DNA of 64,000 nucleotides from contig NZ_PPFX01000008.1 in the NCBI RefSeq assembly GCF_002898515.1, forward strand, positions 43,515-107,514. The letters are read 5' to 3'. Below the pieces are notes generated by a model. The model made no database searches, was not told the origin of the DNA, and was given only the letters and a program-made list of their open reading frames with translations. The position numbers and the translations under genes were made by a program. Below, piece after piece: positions 26,736-35,005 of the stretch; within the stretch, counting starts at the first letter, position 1, and every line of letters starts with the position of its first letter. Source of the DNA: Geothermobacter hydrogeniphilus (GTDB lineage Bacteria > Desulfobacterota > Desulfuromonadia > Desulfuromonadales > Geothermobacteraceae).

Positions 26736-27903
26736 AGAGTGGAAAAAGGAACTGGGGGCGCTGGCCGAGGAGGGGATGTTGCGCGGCCTGCGCACCGTCG
26801 ACGGTCCTCAGCGTCCCAAGGTTGAACTGGATGGCCGCCAGGTGCTGCTGCTCTGTTCCAACAATTATCTCGGCCTGGCCGACCACCCCCGGGTTGTCGA
26901 GGCGATGGTGCGCGCCACCCGTGACTTCGGGGCCGGATCGGGAGCCTCACGACTGGTTTCCGGCAGTATGCGCGAACATCAGCTGCTGGAGGAGCGGCTG
27001 GCTGCATTCAAACAGACCGAAGCGGCGTTGCTGTTCAACAGCGGTTTCGCCGCCAATACCGGGATCATTTCGTCCCTGCTCGGTCCCGCGGACACCATCT
27101 TTTCCGACGCTCTGAACCACGCTTCGATCATCGACGGCTGTCGTCTTTCCGGGGCGCGGGTGGTGGTCTATCCGCATGCCGACAGTAACGCCCTCGAAGC
27201 CCTGCTGGAGCGGGAGCGGAAGAATCGTCGCGGACGCTGGCTGATCGTCAGCGACGGCGTTTTCAGTATGGACGGTGATATCGCGCCACTGCCGGAACTG
27301 GTTCGCCTCAAGCAAAAATATGCCGCCCTGTTGATGATAGATGACGCTCACGGTACCGGGGTCCTTGGTGACGGCGGGCGGGGGACGGCCGAGATGTGTG
27401 GTTGTCATGGACAGGTCGACCTGCAGATGGGAACCCTCGGCAAGGCTCTCGGCTGCTGCGGTGCCTACCTGGCGGCGGACAGAGTGGTGATCGACACCCT
27501 GATCAACCGTTGTCGGCCATTCATCTTTTCCACCAGTCTGCCTCCGGGAGTCGCCGCCGCGGCGCGCGCCGCCATCGACCTGGTGGACAGTCCCGAGGGG
27601 TTGCGGCTGAGAAATGAACTGCGGCGCAAAACCGCTCTCTTCGCCGACCGTCTGCGCGCCGCCGGTTGTGATCTGCTTGGCAGCCGGACGCAGATCGTTC
27701 CGATCCTGACCGGAGAACCGGAGCCGACCATGACGGCCAGCCGGCAATTGCTGGCGGCCGGTTTCTTCATCCAGGGGATTCGTCCGCCGACGGTTCCCGA
27801 TGGCCGGTGCCGCTTGCGGGCCACGGTCATGGCCGACCATGATGACGCCGACCTGGAAGCGGCGGCCGCCGAGATCGTGCGGATTGTCCGCCCTTCAGCA
27901 TGA
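26728..27903 (+). CDS. bioF: 8-amino-7-oxononanoate synthase
   Basis: A 391-residue PLP enzyme condensing pimeloyl-CoA/ACP with alanine to KAPA. It starts at ATG 26728 after GGAGG; the frame extends further but this site fits the family. Motifs: CSNNYLGLA near the start, [22 protein letters not shown] segment ([13 protein letters not shown]) and the PLP lysine in MGTLGKALG. Length is typical. It overlaps bioW by 8 bp and bioH by 4 bp (ATGA). Confidence 0.96.
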   Translation: MPEEWKKELGALAEEGMLRGLRTVDGPQRPKVELDGRQVLLLCSNNYLGLADHPRVVEAMVRATRDFGAGSGASRLVSGSMREHQLLEERLAAFKQTEAALLFNSGFAANTGIISSLLGPADTIFSDALNHASIIDGCRLSGARVVVYPHADSNALEALLERERKNRRGRWLIVSDGVFSMDGDIAPLPELVRLKQKYAALLMIDDAHGTGVLGDGGRGTAEMCGCHGQVDLQMGTLGKALGCCGAYLAADRVVIDTLINRCRPFIFSTSLPPGVAAAARAAIDLVDSPEGLRLRNELRRKTALFADRLRAAGCDLLGSRTQIVPILTGEPEPTMTASRQLLAAGFFIQGIRPPTVPDGRCRLRATVMADHDDADLEAAAAEIVRIVRPSA

Positions 27904-28706
27904 TGGCCGGGGTCCTGACATCGACGGTTGCCGGGCTGCGGGTCCGGCGCGGCGGCCAGGGGCATCCGCTGCTGTTGCTGCATGGCTGGGCCATGAGCGG
28001 TGCCGTTTTCGGTGAACTGCTGTCGAACCCGCCGGCGGGGCTGGAACTGATCGCCATAGATTTACCGGGGCATGGCGGCAGCGCGGTGCCGGAAGAGAAC
28101 AGTCTTCCCGTGTGGGCCGAACGCCTTGAAACAACGATCCGGGAACTCGAACTGCCGTCCTGGTCGCTGCTCGGCTGGTCGCTCGGCGGGATGCTGGCGC
28201 TGCAACTGGTCGGGCGGGGCAATGTCTGCCCGGAACGGCTGCTGCTGGTTGCGACCACGCCGCGTTTCACTGCCGACGAGGACTGGCCCGCCGGCCTGCC
28301 GCTGCCGCAGCTGCGGGCCATGCAGCGTGATCTGAAGAGGGCCTTTCGTCCGACCCTGGAGGGGTTTTTCCAACTGTTGTTCGCCGCCGATGAGATCGGT
28401 CGCGAACGTTACCGGCAGATTGCCCGTTTTGCCGTTGGTCCGGACTTGCTGCCCGATGAGCGGAGTGCCGCCGATGGCCTGCGCATCCTGCAGCGGGAAG
28501 ACTTGCGCCCCCTGGTTGAAGCCATCCCGGTGCCGACCCTGGTGATGCACGGTGACTGCGATGAGGTTATCCCGGTTGCGGCGGGCGAGTGGCTGGCCGC
28601 CAATCTGCCCGCTGCCCGTCTCGAACGGTTTCCGCGGGTCGGGCACGCTCCGTTTTTCAGTTCCCCTGAAATTTTCCTGCGCCTGGTCGGAGATTTCTGC
28701 CGATGA
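27900..28706 (+). CDS. bioH: BioH-like alpha/beta hydrolase, pimeloyl-ACP methyl ester esterase
   Basis: A 268-residue alpha/beta hydrolase with [11 protein letters not shown] (oxyanion region), nucleophile elbow GWSLGG, a catalytic Asp region near [11 protein letters not shown] and the catalytic His in RVGHAPFF. In the BioC-BioH route it removes the methyl ester that disguises the growing pimeloyl chain. It is fused in position between bioF and bioC with 4-bp overlaps on both sides, strongly supporting this role over a general esterase. Confidence 0.88.
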   Translation: MMAGVLTSTVAGLRVRRGGQGHPLLLLHGWAMSGAVFGELLSNPPAGLELIAIDLPGHGGSAVPEENSLPVWAERLETTIRELELPSWSLLGWSLGGMLALQLVGRGNVCPERLLLVATTPRFTADEDWPAGLPLPQLRAMQRDLKRAFRPTLEGFFQLLFAADEIGRERYRQIARFAVGPDLLPDERSAADGLRILQREDLRPLVEAIPVPTLVMHGDCDEVIPVAAGEWLAANLPAARLERFPRVGHAPFFSSPEIFLRLVGDFCR

Positions 28707-29527
28707 CTCCGGTGGCCATTGATACCCGGCTGGTTCGCCGTCATTTCGATGCTCACGCCGAAGATTACGACCGTTACGCCCTGGTTCAGCGCCGGGTGGT
28801 GGAACGGCTGGCGGCGACCTGCGCTGTTCCGTTGCGGGAGGGCGGCGCCATCCTCGATGTCGGAACCGGGACCGGTCTGCTGGCCCGACGGCTGCATCGT
28901 CTGGCGCCCCGGCGACCACTGGTGGTTTCGGATCTGGCGCACAGCATGACCCGTTACGCCCACATCGGTCTCAGTGCCTCCGCAGCGGTCGATGCCGACG
29001 CGGTCGCGCTGCCCTTTGCCGCCGCCAGTTTCGGGTTGGTCGCTTCCAGTTCTGTCTACCAATGGGTCGAAGATCTGGATCGGGCATTCACCGAGGTGGC
29101 CAGGGTGCTGCTCCCCGGCGGCTGGTTCGCCTTCGCCCTGTTCGGTGAGAACTCCCTGCATGAGCTGAAGGATTCCCATCGCCGGGCCTTGCGCGACTGC
29201 GGGTTGGAGCGCCGTTCGCACCTTCAGGAGTTCCCGGGTCGTGAGCAGACCCTTGCCGCCCTTGAGGCGGCCGCCTTCGAAGTCCATGAATTGTTCGTTG
29301 AAGAGGAAGTCGACTGCTATGGGGATGTCCCGCAATTGCTGCGGGCATTGAAAAAGATCGGCGCCGGCAATGCCTCCCGGCAACGTCCACCGGGCCTGGC
29401 TTCGCGGCGGGTGATGGAGCGGATGATGGAAGTTTATCGTCGTGATTACGGAGCTGCCGAGGGTATTCCGGCAAGCTATGAAGTCATCTACGGCCTCGCC
29501 CGCAAGCCGGGCCAGGAAAGTCCATAA
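28703..29527 (+). CDS. bioC: Malonyl-ACP O-methyltransferase
   Basis: A 274-residue SAM-dependent methyltransferase. It has the N-terminal pattern FDAHAEDYDRYALVQ, motif I DVGTGTGLLARRL and the later SSSVYQWVEDLD, all typical of BioC. It methylates malonyl-ACP so that fatty-acid synthesis can build the pimeloyl moiety. It is the last gene of the operon; bioA, bioD and bioB are not in the window. The message probably ends near the truncated repeat at 29545. Confidence 0.92.
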   Translation: MTPVAIDTRLVRRHFDAHAEDYDRYALVQRRVVERLAATCAVPLREGGAILDVGTGTGLLARRLHRLAPRRPLVVSDLAHSMTRYAHIGLSASAAVDADAVALPFAAASFGLVASSSVYQWVEDLDRAFTEVARVLLPGGWFAFALFGENSLHELKDSHRRALRDCGLERRSHLQEFPGREQTLAALEAAAFEVHELFVEEEVDCYGDVPQLLRALKKIGAGNASRQRPPGLASRRVMERMMEVYRRDYGAAEGIPASYEVIYGLARKPGQESP

Positions 29528-29544
29528 TAAAAACCCCTCCCCGG

Positions 29545-29568
29545 GGCTGATGAAAAACGCCCATTCTA
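29545..29568 (+). repeat. Family 1 repeat, left-end fragment
   Basis: GGCTGATGAAAAACGCCCATTCTA matches the left 20 bp of copy 39413 but then stops. It lies between the convergent stops of bioC and rlmI, touching the rlmI stop codon. A weak hairpin with a T tract on the minus strand (29526-29546) might end the rlmI message. Confidence 0.6.
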
Positions 29569-30741
29569 AAGGACCTGCAGGACCGCGCACTTGAGGTACT
29601 CGGTTTCCGGGCAGGAGAGCAGTACCGGGTGGTCGTAGGCCTGGCCGCGCATTTCCAGCAGGCGTACCGTCCGTCCCGCCTGGGTGGCCGCTTTGCGCAG
29701 GGTGTCGAGAAAGATATCCCGTTTCAGGTGGTACGAACAGCTGCAGGTGAAGAGGTAGCCGCCCGGCTCGATCAGTTCCAGCGAACGGCGGTTGATGGTC
29801 AGATAGCCGCGAATCGCTTCCGGCAGGCGTTTTTTGCTTTTGACGAAGGCCGGCGGGTCGAGGACGATGGTGCCGAAGCGGCGGCCTTCGCGTCCCATCT
29901 CACGCAGCAGCTCAAAGACATCGGCCCGTTCAAAACGGCAGACATTATCCTGATAGTTGAGCCGCGCGTTGGCTTCCGACAGAGCGATGGCCCCCGCTGA
30001 AATGTCGATGCCGAGGACTTCACGGGCACCGAAGCGGGCGGCATGAACCGACCAGCCGCCCGAGTAACAGAACAGGTCGAGTACCCGGCGGCCTTCAACC
30101 CGGCTTCTCAGAGCCTGATGATTTTCTTTCTGGTCGAAGAAATGACCGGTTTTCTGACCTTCCATCAGGTCGATCTTGAAGCGCAGGCCGTGCTCATTGA
30201 TGATCAACTCCTGCGGCAACTCCCCGTGCAGCAGTTCGACCATGCGATCCAGTCCCTCCAGCTCTCGTACCGTGACATCGTTGCGGGCGACGATGGCTCG
30301 GGGAGAGAAAATATCAAGCAGGGCCTCCAGGATCAGGCTTTTGCGCCGCTCCATGCCCAGGGTCAGCAGCTGGATTGCCAGCACATCCCCGTAACGGTCA
30401 ACAACCAGGCCGGGCAGACCGTCTCCCTCTCCATGCACCAGGCGCAGGGCCGGAAGATCGCCGTAGATCTTCTGCCGGTAATCGGTTGCGGCCAGAAGCT
30501 TGCGACGGAAAAAATCGGTTTCATCGATCGATTCGCGTTGGCGGGTGACCAGGCGGGCGGCGATCAGCGGTCGCGGGTTGTAGTAGGCGACACCGATGAA
30601 TTCACCACGCGCTGACAGGACCTCGACGGCCTCTCCGGGTTCCGGAGCCCCCTCAAACCGGGCAATTTCGTTGCTGAAAATCCAGGGGTGGCCGCTGCGG
30701 GCGCGACGATCATGACCCCGGTGCAGGATCAGGGTTTTCAT
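29566..30741 (-). CDS. rlmI: RlmI/RlmK-type 23S rRNA (cytosine-C5) methyltransferase family protein
   Basis: A 391-residue class I SAM methyltransferase. The N-terminal PUA domain opens LHRGHDRRARSGHPWIFSNEI; then come the EEHGLRFKIDL-like region (NEHGLRFKID), GQKTGHFFDQKENHQ, motif I VLDLFCYSGGWS, DISAGAI and the IVLDPPAFVKSK motif IV. These are hallmarks of the RlmI/YccW family, which methylates 23S rRNA (C1962 in Escherichia coli). It overlaps the upstream arsR-family gene by 4 bp, so both share a promoter. Confidence 0.9.
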   Translation of the reverse strand: MKTLILHRGHDRRARSGHPWIFSNEIARFEGAPEPGEAVEVLSARGEFIGVAYYNPRPLIAARLVTRQRESIDETDFFRRKLLAATDYRQKIYGDLPALRLVHGEGDGLPGLVVDRYGDVLAIQLLTLGMERRKSLILEALLDIFSPRAIVARNDVTVRELEGLDRMVELLHGELPQELIINEHGLRFKIDLMEGQKTGHFFDQKENHQALRSRVEGRRVLDLFCYSGGWSVHAARFGAREVLGIDISAGAIALSEANARLNYQDNVCRFERADVFELLREMGREGRRFGTIVLDPPAFVKSKKRLPEAIRGYLTINRRSLELIEPGGYLFTCSCSYHLKRDIFLDTLRKAATQAGRTVRLLEMRGQAYDHPVLLSCPETEYLKCAVLQVL

Positions 30742-31043
30742 GCACAGGCCATCGGCTCGAACAGTGCATCGACAATCTGTCGGGCTTCGTCGGAAACGAC
30801 ATGATAGTAAACTTCGACCCCCTCGCGGCGCCCCTGGATGATTCCCTTGTTCTTGAGCAGCGCAAGATGCTGTGAGACTGTGGCCTGCGGCAGTTCAAGA
30901 CATTCCCATATCTTCTTCACGTTGCAGGTTTCGGTTGCCAGTCCGGCAACGATTTTCAACCTGACCGGATGGCCGAGAACCTTGAGTATCTCTGCCTGGC
31001 GATCGTAACTGAGTCCCTTGTCAAACGGCATCTTGTTCATCAT
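30738..31043 (-). CDS. ArsR/SmtB-family transcriptional regulator
   Basis: A 101-residue winged-helix regulator: ILKVLGHPVRLKIVAGL, helix-turn-helix LPQATVSQHLALLKNKGII and the wing RREGVEVYYHV. The start at 31043 is supported by AAGGTGGG upstream; the frame is open to 31154. Two cysteines eight residues apart flank the helix before the recognition helix (TCNVKKIWECL), a spacing unlike the ArsR CVC motif; a thiol-based sensor is possible. It lies 4 bp into the rlmI gene and divergent from the cation antiporter, either of which could be its target. Confidence 0.88.
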   Translation of the reverse strand: MMNKMPFDKGLSYDRQAEILKVLGHPVRLKIVAGLATETCNVKKIWECLELPQATVSQHLALLKNKGIIQGRREGVEVYYHVVSDEARQIVDALFEPMACA

Positions 31044-31367
31044 CTGCGCACCCACCTTGATAAATGGACCTTCATCTCTTTCCCCGACCCGTGGGATCAG
31101 GGGGGGGGTGCCGGGCGCGATCCGGCCAGATTCAGGTCGAATGAAAAACGACATATATGAATATTATTACTTGGGGCGGTGCCGCGTCAACCCGAATTCT
31201 CAGTGGAGTCGCGATGATTCCGGCCGGAGGAAAGAACCGATGTTGCGGATGGAAAATAAGCTCTCGACTTGGGTGCCTGCAGACAGTAAACTTGCGCCAT
31301 TTCCGGGATTGGCTGCCCGGAGTACACGGTCTCATGACCGTCGCTATTGACCAAGGACAGGTTTTTC
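31044..31367. other. 324-bp divergent intergenic region (arsR-family / antiporter)
   Basis: It contains an AT-rich patch ATATATGAATATTATTA near 31151-31167, a candidate promoter/operator for the regulator, and a small hairpin CGGTC-TCAT-GACCG at 31328-31341 before the antiporter gene. A 93-codon frame at 31157-31438 overlaps the antiporter and is not supported. Confidence 0.4.
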
Positions 31368-32306
31368 ATGCTGCTCGCTTCACTGCTGTTTCTGGCCGGA
31401 CTGCTGCTGCTTTACTTCGGTGCCGATTTTCTGGTTAACGGCAGTTCCAGGCTGGCTCTCTCCTACGGGATACGTCCGCTCATCATCGGCATGACGGTGG
31501 TTGCCTTTGCCACCAGCATGCCGGAGATGCTGGTCTCGCTGGTCGCCGCCATGCGAGGTTCGGCCGATCTGGCGGTCGGCAACATCGTCGGCTCCAATGT
31601 CGCCAATATCGGCCTGATTCTCGGTGCGGCCGCACTGCTCTGTCCGATGACCGTCGCTCCCAGCGTCCTCAAGCGGGAACTGCCGTTTATGATCGGCTCT
31701 TCGCTGCTGTTGTATGCCTTCTGTTTTGACGGCCTGATCTCCGCCGGCAACGGTCTGGTGCTGTTGGTTCTGCTGTTCTGTTTTCTCGGCTATTGCCTGC
31801 GTAGTGCCCGCAGCGGCCAGGTGGACCGGGTGGATACGGATCGGGTGCGCGAGGAACGGGCGCATCGGGGACGCGACTTGCTGCTGATTGTCGCCGGTAT
31901 CATCGGGCTCGGTATCGGTGCCGAGATGATGGTTCGTTCGGCAATGACCATTGCCCGCCATTTAGGTATTTCGGAACTGGTCATCGGTATCAGTGTGGTC
32001 GCCCTGGGAACCAGCCTGCCGGAGCTGGCCGCCTCGCTGATGAGTGCCTGGAAGGGCGAGATGGAACTGTCGATCGGCAATGTCATCGGCAGCAATATTT
32101 TCAATATCCTCTTTGTTCTCGGCCTCTGTCCGCTGTTCAGTCCGCTGGCGGTTCAGCCCGCGCTGCTGTGGGTTGAATTGCCGGTGATGATCGCTTTCAG
32201 CTGTGGATTGCTGCTGATCTGCCTGAGGCGCCGGCTCAACCGACTGCACGGTCTGCTGCTGCTGGTCTGTTATGCTCTCTTCATCGGGATGGTTTTCTGG
32301 AGGTAG
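31368..32306 (+). CDS. Calcium/sodium antiporter family protein (CaCA, YrbG-like)
   Basis: A 312-residue inner-membrane exchanger with about ten hydrophobic helices in two homologous halves. The signature alpha repeats are GNIVGSNVANIGLILG and GNIVGSNIFN-like GNVIGSNIFNILFVLG, each after a conserved T-S-x-PE motif (ATSMPEMLVSL, GTSLPELAASL). It exchanges Na+ or H+ with Ca2+. ATG 31368 follows AGGACAGG; a TTG at 31347 is less likely. The DUF3108 gene begins 3 bp after its stop. Confidence 0.93.
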   Translation: MLLASLLFLAGLLLLYFGADFLVNGSSRLALSYGIRPLIIGMTVVAFATSMPEMLVSLVAAMRGSADLAVGNIVGSNVANIGLILGAAALLCPMTVAPSVLKRELPFMIGSSLLLYAFCFDGLISAGNGLVLLVLLFCFLGYCLRSARSGQVDRVDTDRVREERAHRGRDLLLIVAGIIGLGIGAEMMVRSAMTIARHLGISELVIGISVVALGTSLPELAASLMSAWKGEMELSIGNVIGSNIFNILFVLGLCPLFSPLAVQPALLWVELPVMIAFSCGLLLICLRRRLNRLHGLLLLVCYALFIGMVFWR

Positions 32307-32309
32307 GGC

Positions 32310-33164
32310 ATGTCGCGAATCCTGTTGTTGCTGGGTGTCTTCCTGGTCATGGCCGTGCCGGTTCGGTCGGCCGATGTCATGACGACGCAAACCGGGGCCG
32401 CATCACCGTCGCCGGTCGTTGCCGCTGACCCGGATCCTCTCGACCGGATGCTGGGAGAACGCCAGTCATTCGATATCGCCTTTCTCTGGTTCGATCGCCT
32501 GGCCAGTGGAGAACTCAGTCTCGTCACCACCGAAGAACCGGGACGTTACCGCGCCGTACTCGAAGCGAAGACACTCGGTCTGGCGGCCTGGCTGACCAGG
32601 GATCGACTGCAGCGTTATGAGTCCCAGCTGCGTCGTGGTGAGGACGGTCGGCTGTTGACCATCAGTCATTCGTCGACGATCTTCAAAGGGAAGGGCAAGA
32701 AGCGTCGCGGCCGTACCAAAACCTATACTTTCAACTACGTTGATCGCCTGGTGGAGGTCAGCGTTGAGCGCAATGGCGAGATCAGCAGCGGGGAGTCGCT
32801 GCCGATGGCTGAAGGTGAGCAGCCTCAGGATATCCTGGCCGCGTTTTACAACTTCCGCGCCGGTTATTACGGACCTCTACGGCCGGGGCGCAATGTGAGA
32901 ATCCCGACGTTCACCCGCAAGGGCCCCTCCGAAATTCTCATCGATGTGTTGACCCGAAGTGAATGGCCGAAAAAGTTGAAGATTCCCGAGGGGGATGTTC
33001 TCTGCCGGGTGACTCTTGATCCCGAGGTTTTCAAGACCGGCGGCGGCAAGGTCTACGTCTGGTTCAATGCTGACCGGATCCCCGATGGCGGCGTGGTGGA
33101 AAAGGTACTCGGCATGGGAGATGTCAGGGGAACCCGGGTCAAAGGATCAAACAATGCCCAATGA
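32310..33164 (+). CDS. DUF3108-family exported protein
   Basis: A 284-residue protein with a signal peptide (ILLLLGVFLVMAVPVRSA) and a beta-rich domain of the DUF3108 type: FDIAFLWFDRLASGELSL, TRDRLQRYESQL, YYGPLRPGRNVRIPTF and VYVWFNADRIPDG. Function of the family is unknown; its members appear to be envelope proteins with a lipoprotein-carrier-like fold. It lies between the antiporter and pyrophosphatase genes and overlaps the latter by 11 bp. Confidence 0.75.
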   Translation: MSRILLLLGVFLVMAVPVRSADVMTTQTGAASPSPVVAADPDPLDRMLGERQSFDIAFLWFDRLASGELSLVTTEEPGRYRAVLEAKTLGLAAWLTRDRLQRYESQLRRGEDGRLLTISHSSTIFKGKGKKRRGRTKTYTFNYVDRLVEVSVERNGEISSGESLPMAEGEQPQDILAAFYNFRAGYYGPLRPGRNVRIPTFTRKGPSEILIDVLTRSEWPKKLKIPEGDVLCRVTLDPEVFKTGGGKVYVWFNADRIPDGGVVEKVLGMGDVRGTRVKGSNNAQ

Positions 33165-34821
33165 ACGTATTTACGTTATCGGTCATCGTAATCCGGATAC
33201 CGATTCGATCTGCAGTGCCATGGCTTATGCGCGGCTGCGGCAGCGTCAGGGGATGGCCGGTGTTGAACCGGCCCGGGCCGGTCATCTGAACCGGCAGACC
33301 GAGTTTATCCTCGAACAGCTGTCACTGCCGTTGCCGCGACTGTTGAACGATGTCTATCCGCGGGTGGCGGACGTGATCGGCGATCATGTTGTCACCATCG
33401 GCGCCGACGCTCCTCTGTCACGGGCGATGGAGCTGTTCCACCTGCATGGCATCCGTCAATTGCCGGTCGTCGACGGGGGCGGGGCGCCGCTCGGGATGCT
33501 GGTGCTGAAACGGGTCACCGACTGTTTCCTGGTGCCGCGCCGCGAGGCTGATATCCGAAGGGTGTTGACCTCTCCCGCGGTACTGAAAGCCTGCCTGCAG
33601 GCCCGGGATCTGACCTCTTTTGACCCATCCCGGGTGGAAGAACTGAATCTCTACGTCGGTGCCATGGCGACCGACACCCTGCATCAGAAAATCCATGGCC
33701 GCGATCCGCGCAAGATGATTCTGGTCACCGGTGACCGGGAGAGTGTGCAGCGGGAGGCGGTCGAGGTCGGGGTGCGGGTCCTGGTGGTCACCGGCGGCTG
33801 TCCGGTTCCCGAGGAGATTGTCGAGCGGGCCCGGCAGCGGCAGGTGACGGTGCTGTCGACCGGATTCGACACCGCGACCGGCACCTGGCTGAGCCGACTG
33901 GCGACGCCGGTCGGAGAACTTGTTGACGGCCAATTTCTCAGTGTCGAACTGGGGGACAAGGTCGAGGATCTGCGTCTCAAACTGGTGCACAGTGATCAGC
34001 CCGGCGCCCTGGTTCTCGATGGTGACGGCCGGGTCCGTGGTATCGCCACCAAGAGCAACCTGCTGGCCCCTTCTCCGCTGAAACTGATCCTGGTCGACCA
34101 CAACGAGCTGTCCCAGGCGGTTCCCGGGGCCGATAAGGTTGAGATTCTTGAGGTGATCGATCATCATCGGCTGGGCAACTTCCATACCGATCAGCCGATC
34201 CGTTTTGTCAACCAGCCTCTCGGCAGTACCTGTACCGTTGTCGCCACTCTCTACCGCCAGGCCGGGATCGATCCGGAACCGGCTTTTGCCGGGTTGATGC
34301 TGGCCGGGTTGCTGACCGATACGGTGATCTTCAAGTCGCCGACCACCACCGACCTCGACCGGGAACTGGCCGACTGGCTCGGTTCGCTGGCGGGGTTCGA
34401 TCCGGCCGAGTTCGGGCAACGGATTTTTCAGGCCGGCAGTTCCCTGGCCGGTTTCTCCAGCCGCCGGGAACTGGTGTTGTCCGATTTCAAGGAATTTTCT
34501 GCGGGCGAGCGGCGCTTCGGTATCGGCCAGGTCGAAGTGGTCAATTTCGCCGAGTTTTACGACCTCAAGGATGAGATCGAGCAAGCCCTTGCTGAAATTC
34601 GCCGGCAACGCAACCTCGGAACCATCGGCCTGCTGGTCAGTGATATTGTCCGCGGCACCAGCCTGTTGCTGGCTCTCGGGGATCCGCAATTACCCTACGT
34701 CATCGGCTATCCCCGCCTTGAAGAGAATCTCTACGAACTGAAAAACGTCCTCTCCCGCAAGAAACAGCTGGTCCCGCATCTGTTGAAGGTTCTCCAGGAC
34801 CAGCCGGGCCGCGCCTCCTAA
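33154..34821 (+). CDS. ppaC: Family II (Mn-dependent) inorganic pyrophosphatase with CBS and DRTGG domains
   Basis: A 555-residue cytoplasmic enzyme that hydrolyses pyrophosphate. The DHH core is split: GHRNPDTDSICSAMAYA at the start, then a CBS pair interrupted by a DRTGG domain (about 65-305), then VDHNELSQAV, EVIDHHRLGNF, TDTVIFKSPTTT and the DHHA2 part with GFSSRRELVLSDFKEF. CBS-containing family II enzymes are allosterically controlled by adenine nucleotides. The start at 33154 is supported by AAAGGA and the family N-terminus; the frame runs further upstream inside the DUF3108 gene. Confidence 0.95.
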   Translation: MPNERIYVIGHRNPDTDSICSAMAYARLRQRQGMAGVEPARAGHLNRQTEFILEQLSLPLPRLLNDVYPRVADVIGDHVVTIGADAPLSRAMELFHLHGIRQLPVVDGGGAPLGMLVLKRVTDCFLVPRREADIRRVLTSPAVLKACLQARDLTSFDPSRVEELNLYVGAMATDTLHQKIHGRDPRKMILVTGDRESVQREAVEVGVRVLVVTGGCPVPEEIVERARQRQVTVLSTGFDTATGTWLSRLATPVGELVDGQFLSVELGDKVEDLRLKLVHSDQPGALVLDGDGRVRGIATKSNLLAPSPLKLILVDHNELSQAVPGADKVEILEVIDHHRLGNFHTDQPIRFVNQPLGSTCTVVATLYRQAGIDPEPAFAGLMLAGLLTDTVIFKSPTTTDLDRELADWLGSLAGFDPAEFGQRIFQAGSSLAGFSSRRELVLSDFKEFSAGERRFGIGQVEVVNFAEFYDLKDEIEQALAEIRRQRNLGTIGLLVSDIVRGTSLLLALGDPQLPYVIGYPRLEENLYELKNVLSRKKQLVPHLLKVLQDQPGRAS

Positions 34822-34884
34822 TTCTTACCGGATTCGTCCTGATGTGAAAAAAAGTCCACAAAAACAGAACAAAAATATTTTTAA

Positions 34885-34898
34885 TTTATCTAGATCAA
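34885..34898. promoter_or_regulatory. Possible FNR/CRP-like half-palindromic site
   Basis: TTTATCTAGATCAA differs in one base from TTGAT-N4-ATCAA. It lies about 120 bp before the octaheme cytochrome ATG in an AT-rich stretch. Weak evidence on its own, but a redox-controlled cytochrome gene is a sensible target. Confidence 0.35.
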
Positions 34899-35005
34899 TA
34901 GTTTGCCCCTGTTAAGATTAGGCTCACAATTGTGTCATCCTGCCTGAAGACCGCAGGTCCGTCGGCAAGATTACGCAAACACCTAACCGTATGACAGGAG
35001 GCGTT

